Shown: positions 22,901-30,661, counted from the first letter of the stretch. The stretch is 64,000 nt of DNA from Caulobacter sp. (GCA_028291265.1 JAQGIK010000143.1:1-64000); one strand, 5' to 3'. Notes: generated by a model from the sequence alone, not told the origin. A program made the numbers and translations.

Positions 22901-23430
22901 AGGCTGACGAGCAAGGCCCCGCCCAGCCGGGCGAAGATGCCGCTGGTCTGGCCCAGCAACACCACCTCGCCGACCGCCTTGCGGCCGTGCACGACGGGGC
23001 TGCGCACCTCGACGGTGCCGGACCGCAGCAGGGAGGCGGTCGAGGCGCTGGCCTTGCCGGCCACCTGCACGTCGCGGCTCAGCCGCGCGCCGGAGCCGGT
23101 CTCGGCCAGGGTGCGGCCGTCGAGCGTCTCGATCCGGGCGTAGGAGACGCCGGGCAACAGGTTGATGGCGCGCAGCGACGCGTAGGCCTTCGAAGCGCTG
23201 TTCTCGGCCGTCGCCTCGGCGCTGGTCGAGGCCAGCACGGCGGCGGCGGCGCGGAACTGTTCCAGCTGCAGGGCGGCCTCGCGGCGGCCGTCGCGAACGG
23301 CGCTGACCAGGGTCATCACGGCCACGGCGACGCTCACCGAGGCCAGCACCAGAAGCGCCAGCCGCGTGCGGATCGAGTTCCTGTGTCGGATCCCCGACTT
23401 ACCGACCACGAAAAGTTCCGTTTCGTCCAA
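19939..23430 (-). pseudogene. HAMP-HisKA-HATPase-REC-Hpt-EAL hybrid kinase interrupted by one in-frame TAA at 22147-22149
   Basis: Upstream ORF 22147..23430 ends ..[18 protein letters not shown], and the same frame continues EGGLRVRVRDSGIGIAPDKIAGLFGAFTQ...; REC ..LVLMDGSMPEMDGYEA, Hpt ARSAHALKSMSLNIGA, EAL GCEALLRW/ELTET/LDDFGMGYTSL/LKIDR/VVAEGVET/QGYLFAKPM. Confidence 0.85.
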
Positions 23431-23515
23431 GGCTTAGGCGAAAACCGACGTTACCCGGTATTAATGACCTCTGGCTTAATGTGGGGGTTCAACAGGCCTT
23501 TTCGGGGGGAATTTC

Positions 23516-24133
23516 ATGGAGGCGCGGGTCCAGCTTCGGCGGGCCTTCTACTACTCGGCCCAGGCCGATCTTCGTCTGCTGTTCGTGGACGACGATCCCA
23601 TCCTGCGCGAGTTCGCCTCCGTGCATCTGGCCTCCGAGCACATGCGGCTCGAGACCGCCGCCGACGGGGCCGAGGGCCTGGCCGCCATCGCCGCCGACCG
23701 GCCCGACCTGGTGCTGCTCGACCTCGACATGCCCAACGTCGACGGCTTCGAGGTGCTGCGCCGCCTGCGCGCCGATCCGGCCACCGAACATCTGCCGGTC
23801 ATCGTCGTCACCGGCCGCGAGGACACCGCCGCCATCGACCGCGCCTTCGACGCCGGGGCGACCTCCTTCATCGCCAAGCCGATCAACTGGCGGCTGCTGA
23901 ACTACCAGGTCCGCTACGTGCACCGGACCCACGTCAACGAGGACTTCCTGCTGGAGGAGCGCAACCGGCTGCGCGAGGGCGGGGCCCGCGCCGACGCGGC
24001 GCTGAAGGCCGTGGCCCGCGAAGGCTCGCGCTTCCTCGGCCAGGCCCTGCGCGTCAACCCGGACCTGCGCGAGGCGGCCGCCGCCTTCGCCGCCGCCGTC
24101 GAGGCCGCCGCCAACCCGCCGGACACCCCCTGA
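23516..24133 (+). CDS. response regulator, REC domain with C-terminal helical extension
   Basis: 205 aa; LRLLFVDDDPILREFAS, VLLDLDMPNVDGFEVL, VVTGR, FIAKPI. Confidence 0.92.
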   Translation: MEARVQLRRAFYYSAQADLRLLFVDDDPILREFASVHLASEHMRLETAADGAEGLAAIAADRPDLVLLDLDMPNVDGFEVLRRLRADPATEHLPVIVVTGREDTAAIDRAFDAGATSFIAKPINWRLLNYQVRYVHRTHVNEDFLLEERNRLREGGARADAALKAVAREGSRFLGQALRVNPDLREAAAAFAAAVEAAANPPDTP

Positions 24134-25374
24134 TGAGCGCCTGGCGCCGCCTGCTCCGCTTCGCGCGCCGCCTGAAGGAAGACCGACGCGGAAACGTCAT
24201 CACAACCTTTGCGCTAGCGGTTCCCGTGATTGCAATCCTGGCTCTGGGCGGCATAGACCTGGCCAGCGTCAGCGCCGACAAGCAGAAGATGCAGGATGTC
24301 GCCGACGGCGCCGCCCTGCTGGCCGCCAAACAGCTGGGCATGGCCGACAACAACGGCCTGGCCGAGCGCACCAAGGCGGTGATGGCCGCCCAGCTCACCG
24401 ACCTCAGCAGCCGCCTGACCTATACCGCCGCTGTCACCCCCGACACCGAGGACGGCCTCGTCCAGGTCCAGCTGACCGTCAACCGCAACAGCTTCTTCGC
24501 CAACATGCTGCCGCCCGGCGGCTGGAACTTCACCATCACCGCCAACGCCCAGCAGATGGGTGTCACCCCGCTCTGCGTCCTGAGCCATGGCGGCGACAGC
24601 AAGGACAAGATCGAGCTGAAGGATACGTCCAGCGTTGCGGCGCCGGGCTGCCTGATCCACTCCAACTCCGACATCAAGGTCGCCGGCGGCGCCAGCCTCA
24701 ACGCCGGCATCGCCCAGTCTTCGGGCCTGGCCAGCGGGCCGATCACGCCGACCGCCCAGACCGACGCCCCGATCATCCCCGATCCCTTCGCCTCGATGAC
24801 CATCGGCCAGCAGGGCGCCTTCTGCGCGCCGACCGACCTGCTGGCCGGACTGCTGCCCCTCGTCCTCCTGCCGGGCGTTCATTGCGGCGACATCGTCGCC
24901 GGCAAGAATTCCACCATCACCCTGCTCCCGGGCGAGCACTACTTCCAGAAGGGCAAGCTGGAGCTCAAGGAGAACGCCGTGCTGAACGGCGACAACGTCG
25001 TGCTGGTCTTCGGCAAGGAGGCCGACTTCCAGTTCAAGGACACCTCCCAGATTCGCCTGTCGGGCCGCCGTCAGGGCTCCTACGCCGGCTTCGTCGTCGC
25101 CACCACGCGCGACAACGACCGCACCTTCGAGATTTCCTCGACGGCCGCGCGCCAGCTTCTCGGCACCGTCTACATTCCCAACGCCACCCTGCTGGTGAAG
25201 GGTCAGAACCGCATCGCCGACCAATCCGCCTGGACGGTCATCGTCGCCCAGTCGATCAAGCTGGAAGAGAACCCCGACCTGGTCATCAACAAGAACTACG
25301 CCGGCTCTTCGGTGCCGGTGCCGGGCGGCGTCGGCGACAAGGCTGCGTCGGCGGTGGTCAGGCTGGCGCAGTAG
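24133..25374 (+). CDS. TadE/TadG-like (Flp pilus-type) secreted protein
   Basis: RRGNVITTFALAVPVIAILALGGIDLASVSADKQKMQDVADGAALLAA; ATG overlaps the stop of the preceding response regulator. Confidence 0.85.
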   Translation: MSAWRRLLRFARRLKEDRRGNVITTFALAVPVIAILALGGIDLASVSADKQKMQDVADGAALLAAKQLGMADNNGLAERTKAVMAAQLTDLSSRLTYTAAVTPDTEDGLVQVQLTVNRNSFFANMLPPGGWNFTITANAQQMGVTPLCVLSHGGDSKDKIELKDTSSVAAPGCLIHSNSDIKVAGGASLNAGIAQSSGLASGPITPTAQTDAPIIPDPFASMTIGQQGAFCAPTDLLAGLLPLVLLPGVHCGDIVAGKNSTITLLPGEHYFQKGKLELKENAVLNGDNVVLVFGKEADFQFKDTSQIRLSGRRQGSYAGFVVATTRDNDRTFEISSTAARQLLGTVYIPNATLLVKGQNRIADQSAWTVIVAQSIKLEENPDLVINKNYAGSSVPVPGGVGDKAASAVVRLAQ

Positions 25375-26033
25375 GGGTCGGCGAAGACCCCCTCCTGGAA
25401 GATCGTCTCCCCGAACCAGGGATGGACGAAGCGCATCGCGAAGCGGAACCGCCCGCCGCCGAGGTCCTCATGCACCACATGCGCCGGCCCCGGCGTCAGC
25501 AGGGTGGGCAGCGGGATGACCAGCGGCCCGACCACCCAGACATAGCCCTTGCCGCGGAAATGCAGGGCCCCCTCCTCGACGGTGACCTCCGAGCGCATGC
25601 CAAGCCCGCCGCGCGCCACCTCCAGCAGCTCGCCGGCCCGGCCCAGCTGCTTGCGCGAGGTGACCAGGGTCTCGGGCCGGCCGGGGAACCGGTAGTAGCG
25701 GTCCCAGACCACCCCCCGTTCCTCCATCCGCACCACCACCCGCATGGGCACCGCCTCGCCAGTCCAGGGGGCCAGCGGCCGGCCGATCAGTCGGCAGGCC
25801 TGGGCCAGGATGCAGCCGAAACGGCTGGCGCGAACGACCATCTCGCCGGGGTAGGTGATCTCTTCACCGATGCGGTGGACGCCGAACCGCTCGCGCACGG
25901 CCAGCGGCAGGCGGCTCCAGGCGGCCTCGCCGACCAGGCGGCGGAAGTCGAGCATCCGGGGGCTCCCAAAATGCTTCAGGGGCGCTACTGACCGGACCCC
26001 GTGTCGTCCAACCCAGCCCGCCAGCGTCCCCAT
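25296..26033 (-). CDS. DUF4166 domain protein
   Basis: MGTLAGWVGRHGVRSVAPL...FGVHRIGEEITYPGEMVVR...RFRFAMRFVHPWFGETIFQEGVFAD; 3' end overlaps the convergent TadG-like gene by 79 nt. Confidence 0.8.
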   Translation of the reverse strand: MGTLAGWVGRHGVRSVAPLKHFGSPRMLDFRRLVGEAAWSRLPLAVRERFGVHRIGEEITYPGEMVVRASRFGCILAQACRLIGRPLAPWTGEAVPMRVVVRMEERGVVWDRYYRFPGRPETLVTSRKQLGRAGELLEVARGGLGMRSEVTVEEGALHFRGKGYVWVVGPLVIPLPTLLTPGPAHVVHEDLGGGRFRFAMRFVHPWFGETIFQEGVFADPYCASLTTADAALSPTPPGTGTEEPA

Positions 26034-26044
26034 GATGGCCTCCC

Positions 26045-26569
26045 CTAACGTCCGATGAGTTTGGCGATACGCCCGCCCAGCGCGATCAGCTTGATCAGGG
26101 TCGGCCTGGGCACGTCGCGCATCTGGCGGTGCCAGCCGTCGAGCTGGACCAGGAACCCCTGCATGGCCTTCAGCCGCTCGCGGGCGTAGGCCGGCGTCGC
26201 CTTGTCGGTGTCGGCCTCGGCGACGCAGGCGTTGAGCATCTCCAGAGTCGGGTCGATCTCGCGCCGTTTGCGGCCTTCGACGATCAGCTCGAGCATGTCC
26301 CAGGGATCGGTGCGGGCGGCGAAGTGGTCGCGCCGGTCGGCTTCCAGGTGGACCAGCTTGATCAGGTCCCAGCCCATCAGTTCCTTCAGGCTGGTCGAGA
26401 CATTCGAGCGCGCGACGCCCAGGGCCAGGGTGATCTGTTCGGCGTTCTGCGGCGCCTCGGCCAGGTACAGCAGGGCGTGGATCTGGGCGACGGTGCGGTT
26501 GACGCCCCAACGCTGACCCATCTCGCCCCAGTGCAGGACGTAGCGGCGCATGGCGGGAGTGATCTGCAT
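26045..26569 (-). CDS. GbsR/MarR-family transcriptional regulator
   Basis: 174 aa; QIHALLYLAEAPQNAEQITLALGVARSNVSTSLKELMGWDLI. Confidence 0.88.
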   Translation of the reverse strand: MQITPAMRRYVLHWGEMGQRWGVNRTVAQIHALLYLAEAPQNAEQITLALGVARSNVSTSLKELMGWDLIKLVHLEADRRDHFAARTDPWDMLELIVEGRKRREIDPTLEMLNACVAEADTDKATPAYARERLKAMQGFLVQLDGWHRQMRDVPRPTLIKLIALGGRIAKLIGR

Positions 26570-26571
26570 GG

Positions 26572-26611
26572 CATTTCGCCTATTTCTGTCATGACAGAAA
26601 TAGGCGAAATG
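26572..26611. promoter_or_regulatory. 40-bp perfect palindrome, candidate operator
   Basis: CATTTCGCCTATTTCTGTCA|TGACAGAAATAGGCGAAATG, right arm is the exact reverse complement; lies 2 nt upstream of the MarR-like ATG. Confidence 0.8.
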
Positions 26612-26637
26612 GAACTGGGATGCAAGAGGTAGCTCAC

Positions 26638-26793
26638 AAGTCCTCCCCCATCGGGGGAGGGGGACCGCGGCCGCAGGCCGTGGTGGAGGGGGTCCCCGCC
26701 GACGGCCGGGTCAGCCCCGTCTTCAAGCCTCGGAGGTGACCCCCGCCGTCAGCGGCTTCGCCGCTGCCACCTCCCCCGAGAGGGGGAGGAACA
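26638..26793. repeat. mosaic GC-rich intergenic repeat
   Basis: CCTCCCCCATCGGGGGAGGGGG...GTGGTGGAGGGGGT and ACCCCCGCCGTCAGCGGCTTCGCCGCTGCCACCTCCCCCGAGAGGGGGAGG arranged as diverged inverted copies. Confidence 0.6.
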
Positions 26794-26798
26794 AAATA

Positions 26799-26832
26799 GC
26801 CGGCGGGACGGGCCCGAATCCGTCCCGCCGGC
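26799..26832 (-). terminator. intrinsic terminator
   Basis: 12-bp perfect stem GCCGGCGGGACG/CGTCCCGCCGGC, followed on the minus strand by TATTTTGTT. Confidence 0.75.
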
Positions 26833-26845
26833 GCTTCAGCCCCGG

Positions 26846-26892
26846 AGCCCGCCAGGCGGAAGTGTGAAGCGGTTCCGCCGCTTGGGCGGGCT
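26846..26892 (-). other. 3' structured RNA element, copy 1
   Basis: AGCCCGCCAGGCGGAAGTGTGAAGCGGTTCCGCCGCTTGGGCGGGCT, nested stems; homologous to 28410..28455. Confidence 0.65.
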
Positions 26893-26908
26893 CCCCACTT
26901 TCACCGAT

Positions 26909-26952
26909 GACCCTTTTTGTCCGGATCAGGCGAGCCTGATCCGGAAAGGGTC
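26909..26952. other. strong hairpin abutting the stop codon of the TonB_C-like gene
   Basis: GACCCTT-TTTG-TCCGGATCAGGC-GA-GCCTGATCCGGA-AAGGGTC. Confidence 0.7.
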
Positions 26953-27326
26953 TAGCGGGTCCCGGCGTCGGAGGGGCCGGCGGCCGGGTCGCCGAGGGTG
27001 AAGGTCACGGTGCGGCCGATCAGTTCGCGCGGGGGCCGCTTGAGGTCGGTGTCCTTGACGGCCGCCTTGGCGGCGACGTCGAAGTCACCGGAGCCGCTGG
27101 AGCGGACGACGCGCAGGCTGTCTCCGCCGGGGCTGCCGGAGATGTTCAGCCGGATCCCGACGGTCTTCCCGTCGTCGGCCAGGCCGGCGGCGGCGATCCT
27201 GTCGGCGAAGGCGGCGCGGGTCTGGGCGATCCAGGCGTCCGAGGCGCTGCCGGCGTGGGCGAGGGTCATGCTGGCGGCCGACAGGGCGGTCGCGCCGACA
27301 AAGGCGAGGAGTTGGCATCTGGTCAT
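26952..27326 (-). CDS. small secreted TonB C-terminal-like protein, paralog 1
   Basis: Signal peptide, then SDAWIAQTRAAFADRIAAAGLADDGKTVGIRLNISGSPGGDSLRVVRSSGSGDFDVAAKAAVKDTDLKRPPRELIGRTVTFTLG. Confidence 0.8.
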   Translation of the reverse strand: MTRCQLLAFVGATALSAASMTLAHAGSASDAWIAQTRAAFADRIAAAGLADDGKTVGIRLNISGSPGGDSLRVVRSSGSGDFDVAAKAAVKDTDLKRPPRELIGRTVTFTLGDPAAGPSDAGTR

Positions 27327-27455
27327 CGGGTGGTTCGAGCTTTCAAGTTACGGTTGGGGAAGAGAGCGGCGCCGCGAGGACAGATATGGGCCGTCACCCC
27401 TCGTTCCACGAACGATAGCTTTTGCACCGGGCTGTGAGCCGCGCTAACAAGCGGC

Positions 27456-28379
27456 ATGGCCCGCCTGCCCCCGTTCATCGCCCTGCGCACCCTCGAAGCC
27501 GCCGCCCGCCACAAGAGCTACAGCCGCGCCGCCGAGGAGCTGTTCGTCACCCACGGCGCGGTCAGCCAGCAGATCCGCCGCCTCGAGGCCGAGCTCGGCC
27601 TGACCCTGTTCCACCGCCGCGGCAACAGCATGGAGCCCACGACCGTGGCGAAGCAGTTGGCCGTCCGGGTCCGCAAGGCGATCGGCATCCTCAGCGACGG
27701 CGTCGCCGAGGCCGAAGCGTTGGGCCGCGCCACGCCGCTGGTGCTCAGCGCCGTCCACGCCATGACCGGCCGCTGGCTGGCGCCGCGGCTGCACCGGTTG
27801 CCCGAGGCGGTCGGCGGGCTGGAGCTGCAGATGGCCGAGCGGCTGGCCGACTTCACCACCGACGGCGTCGACTGCGCCATCCGCCACGGGCGCGGCCCCT
27901 GGCCCGGCGTCGAGCAGACCCATCTGATGACCGAGCACTGGTTTCCGGTCTGCAGCCCGGCCTTCCTGGCGCGCCATCCGGTCGCCGGCCCCGAGGACCT
28001 GGCCAGGGTTCCGCTGCTGACCCACACCGAATACCCCTGGAACCTGTGGTTCTCGGCCCTGGGCCTCGAAACCCCGCCCCAGCGCGGCGGCCTGTCGTTC
28101 GACGATTCCTCGGTGCTGGTCGATGCGGCGGTGCAGGGCCTCGGCGTCGCCCTGGCCCGCGAATTCCTGGCCCAGCAGGCCCTGGCCGAGGGCCGGCTGG
28201 TTCGCCCGCTGAGCGGTCAGGTGCGGGCCGGCGCCGACTACCACTTCGTCTGGCGGGCAGACTCCCCCAAGCTGCCGCGGATCCTGGCCTTGCGGGACTG
28301 GCTGGTCGAGGAGGCCACAATAAGAAACGGGGAGGAGGCCCCAGACCTCCTCCCCGTAGAAGCGCCGACCTTGACCTGA
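27456..28379 (+). CDS. LysR-family (GcvA-like) transcriptional regulator
   Basis: 307 aa; LRTLEAAARHKSYSRAAEELFVTHGAVSQQIRRLEAELGLTLFHRR. Confidence 0.95.
   Translation: MARLPPFIALRTLEAAARHKSYSRAAEELFVTHGAVSQQIRRLEAELGLTLFHRRGNSMEPTTVAKQLAVRVRKAIGILSDGVAEAEALGRATPLVLSAVHAMTGRWLAPRLHRLPEAVGGLELQMAERLADFTTDGVDCAIRHGRGPWPGVEQTHLMTEHWFPVCSPAFLARHPVAGPEDLARVPLLTHTEYPWNLWFSALGLETPPQRGGLSFDDSSVLVDAAVQGLGVALAREFLAQQALAEGRLVRPLSGQVRAGADYHFVWRADSPKLPRILALRDWLVEEATIRNGEEAPDLLPVEAPTLT
28327..28357 (-). terminator. intrinsic terminator for the minus-strand gene, inside the LysR 3' coding end
   Basis: 12-bp perfect stem ACGGGGAGGAGG/CCTCCTCCCCGT, followed on the minus strand by TTTCTTATT. Confidence 0.7.
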
Positions 28380-28409
28380 GGCCTTGGTCGCGGTCGGCGC
28401 CTGTCTCGC

Positions 28410-28455
28410 AGCCCGTCAGACGGAAGTGTTTGCGGTTCCGCCGCCCGGACGGGCT
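28410..28455 (-). other. 3' structured RNA element, copy 2
   Basis: AGCCCGTCAGACGGAAGTGTTTGCGGTTCCGCCGCCCGGACGGGCT, same nested architecture as copy 1 with a compensatory pair change. Confidence 0.65.
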
Positions 28456-28470
28456 CTACATTTGAGAGCC

Positions 28471-28806
28471 TTACGGCTGGCCGAGCGTGAAGGTCACGAC
28501 GCGGCCGACCAGGTCGGACGGCGGACGCGAAACGTCGGCGTCCTTGGCGGCGCCCTTCACGGCGGTGTCGAAGTCGGCAGAGCCGCTGGTTTCGGCGATG
28601 GTGACGCTTTCGGCGCCGGCCGAGCCGAGGCGCAGGCGGATCTTCACGGTCTTGCCGTCGTCGGCCAGGCCGGCGGCCTCGACCTTGGCCTGCAGAGCGG
28701 CCTTGGTCTTGGCCACCCAGGCGTCGGAGCCGGTGCTGGCGTTGGCGGCGGAAGCGCCGGCGATGGCGATCAGGAGGGCGCCGGCGAGGGGGATGATGCG
28801 GTTCAT
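28471..28806 (-). CDS. small secreted TonB C-terminal-like protein, paralog 2
   Basis: MNRIIPLAGALLIAIAGASAANASTGSDAWVAKTKAALQAKVEAAGLADDGKTVKIRLRLGSAGAESVTIAETSGSADFDTAVKGAAKDADVSRPPSDLVGRVVTFTLGQP. Confidence 0.82.
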   Translation of the reverse strand: MNRIIPLAGALLIAIAGASAANASTGSDAWVAKTKAALQAKVEAAGLADDGKTVKIRLRLGSAGAESVTIAETSGSADFDTAVKGAAKDADVSRPPSDLVGRVVTFTLGQP

Positions 28807-29077
28807 GACAAGGTCCTTCTGGTTTCCGGGGGAGGAAAAGTTCGACGCATCTGCGCCGTCTACACAGGGGTAGAGGACATGGCATATGCGAACGGATGCG
28901 GACGGTGGGATGAATTCGCGGTAAGATTCGACACGGCCCAGTGAGCGCTCAACCCGTTGGGAAATCAGCGGTTTCGCTGCATTGCAGCAAAGACTTGGCG
29001 AACCCGGCGCAGGGTGTGCTAGAAGGTCCGACCCGGATTGAACGGCCCTTGAGCGGCCCGTGTTGAAAGTGTCGTCG

Positions 29078-29956
29078 ATGACGCAAATCAAGTCGGTCGG
29101 CGTGATCGGCGCCGGCCAGATGGGCTCTGGTATCGCCCACGTCTGTGCGCTGGCTGGTTACGAGGTGCGCCTGCACGACCTCGATCCGGCGAAGATCACC
29201 GCGGCGCTGGAGAACATCGAGCGCAACATGAGCCGCCAGGCGGCTCGCGGCATCATCGATCCGGCCGCCGTGGGCCCGGCCATGGCCCTGATCAAGCAGA
29301 CCGACGATGTCGCGCTGATCGGCGCAGCGGATTTGGCCATCGAGGCGGCCACCGAGGACGAGGACGTCAAGAAGGCGATCTTCCGCAGCCTGGCGCCGCA
29401 CCTTGGCGAGCACACTCTGCTGGCCTCCAACACCTCGTCGATCTCGATCACCCGCCTGGCCTCGACGACCGACCGTCCCGAACGGTTCATCGGCCTGCAT
29501 TTCATGAACCCCGTGCCGCTGATGAAGCTGGTCGAGGTCATCCGCGGCATCGCCACCGACGTCGACACCTACGAGACGGCGGTCAACTTCGCCCGCAGCC
29601 TCGGCAAGACCACCACCAACGCCGAGGACTTCCCGGCCTTCATCGTCAACCGCGTGCTGGTGCCGATGATCAACGAGGCCATCTACACCCTCTATGAAGG
29701 GGTGGGCACGGTGGAGAGCATCGACACCGCCATGAAGCTGGGCGCCAACCATCCCATGGGCCCGCTCGAACTGGGCGACTTCATCGGCCTGGACACGGTG
29801 CTGAGCATCATGAACGTGCTGCACGAGGGCCTGGCGGACTCGAAGTACCGTCCCTGCCCGCTGCTGGTGAAGTACGTCGAGGCCGGCTGGCTGGGCCGCA
29901 AGTCCAACCGCGGCTTCTACGACTACCGCGGCGAGACCCCGGTTCCGACGCGGTAA
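29078..29956 (+). CDS. 3-hydroxybutyryl-CoA dehydrogenase
   Basis: MTQIKSVGVIGAGQMGSGIAHVCALAGYEV...SNTSSISITRLAS...FIGLHFMNPVPLMKLVEVI. Confidence 0.96.
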   Translation: MTQIKSVGVIGAGQMGSGIAHVCALAGYEVRLHDLDPAKITAALENIERNMSRQAARGIIDPAAVGPAMALIKQTDDVALIGAADLAIEAATEDEDVKKAIFRSLAPHLGEHTLLASNTSSISITRLASTTDRPERFIGLHFMNPVPLMKLVEVIRGIATDVDTYETAVNFARSLGKTTTNAEDFPAFIVNRVLVPMINEAIYTLYEGVGTVESIDTAMKLGANHPMGPLELGDFIGLDTVLSIMNVLHEGLADSKYRPCPLLVKYVEAGWLGRKSNRGFYDYRGETPVPTR

Positions 29957-29957
29957 A

Positions 29958-30338
29958 TCACCAGAGCGTCGGAATACCGTAGGCCGGGATCGTGCGATCC
30001 TTGGTCACTAGGGTCGCTTCCTCGACGATGGCCTGAGCGATCATGAACCGATCAAATGGATCCCCGTGGATTCGCGGCAGCTTGCCGGCGAGGGCCGCAT
30101 GGCGGTCGGTCAGCGGCAACCAATCCATGTCCATCTGGCGCAGAAGCAGTGTCAGTTGTGCGGGCAACGCGGAAATGTCCGTATCGCGGTCGCGTTTGAG
30201 TTCGATTTCATAGGCCGCCGCCACGCTGACCAACAGTTCGTTGTCGCGATCTTCCAGGTGGCTACGCACCTGCTCGCTCAACCGCTCTGGAGCCCTCGCG
30301 GCCCAGATCAACACATGAGTATCGAGCAGCAGCCTCAT
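29958..30338 (-). CDS. vapC: PIN-domain toxin VapC
   Basis: 126 aa MRLLLDTHVLIWAARAPERLS...HGDPFDRFMIAQAIVEEATLVTKD. Confidence 0.93.
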   Translation of the reverse strand: MRLLLDTHVLIWAARAPERLSEQVRSHLEDRDNELLVSVAAAYEIELKRDRDTDISALPAQLTLLLRQMDMDWLPLTDRHAALAGKLPRIHGDPFDRFMIAQAIVEEATLVTKDRTIPAYGIPTLW

Positions 30339-30604
30339 TCAGGACAGATCGGCGCATTTTCCCACTCGGCGAGCCAGGCCTCCGTCTCGGGGTCGGGTCG
30401 CAGAAAGAGATCGGGGTCCTTAAGCGGCCCGAGATGCGCCCAGGCGCCAAGCTGACGAGGCCCTTTGGGTGTCACGGTCGTGGGAACGATGCGAGCGACC
30501 ACCTTGCCGTTGCGCGCCAGAACAACCTCTTCGCCCGCTTCCGCGCGGGTGACGAGTTCGGAGAGCTTTCCCTTGGCCTCGGCGATGTTCATCTGGATCG
30601 TCAT
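30335..30604 (-). CDS. Phd/YefM-type antitoxin
   Basis: MTIQMNIAEAKGKLSELVTRAEAGEEVVLARNGKVVARIVP; 4-nt overlap with vapC. Confidence 0.92.
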   Translation of the reverse strand: MTIQMNIAEAKGKLSELVTRAEAGEEVVLARNGKVVARIVPTTVTPKGPRQLGAWAHLGPLKDPDLFLRPDPETEAWLAEWENAPICPE

Positions 30605-30629
30605 GGGCAGATCTTAGCATGACGGCCTC

Positions 30630-30655
30630 AGTTGGTCCAATCACATGGACCAACT
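30630..30655. promoter_or_regulatory. inverted repeat upstream of the TA operon, candidate operator
   Basis: AGTTGGTCCA-ATCACA-TGGACCAACT, 10-bp perfect arms. Confidence 0.5.
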
Positions 30656-30661
30656 ACGCGC

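Noticed and set aside
23460-23480. CtrA full site (TTAA-N7-TTAA) upstream of the response regulator
   Set aside because: TTAA-N11-TTAA spacing at 23462-23480 does not match the canonical 7-nt spacing.
19078-24132. First 5 kb of the 2098-aa plus-strand ORF 19078..25374
   Set aside because: Compositional antisense shadow of the K+ channel and kinase-EAL genes; Gln/Arg/Gly/His-rich with no domain signature. Only 24133..25374 (TadG-like) is real.
26638-26793. Candidate CRISPR-like array
   Set aside because: Repeats are inverted, diverged and without uniform spacers; fits a mosaic intergenic palindromic repeat.
29958-30604. Toxin-antitoxin pair as part of a larger defence island
   Set aside because: Neighbours are metabolic, DsbA-like and iron-transport genes; no restriction, Abi or phage genes are recognisable.
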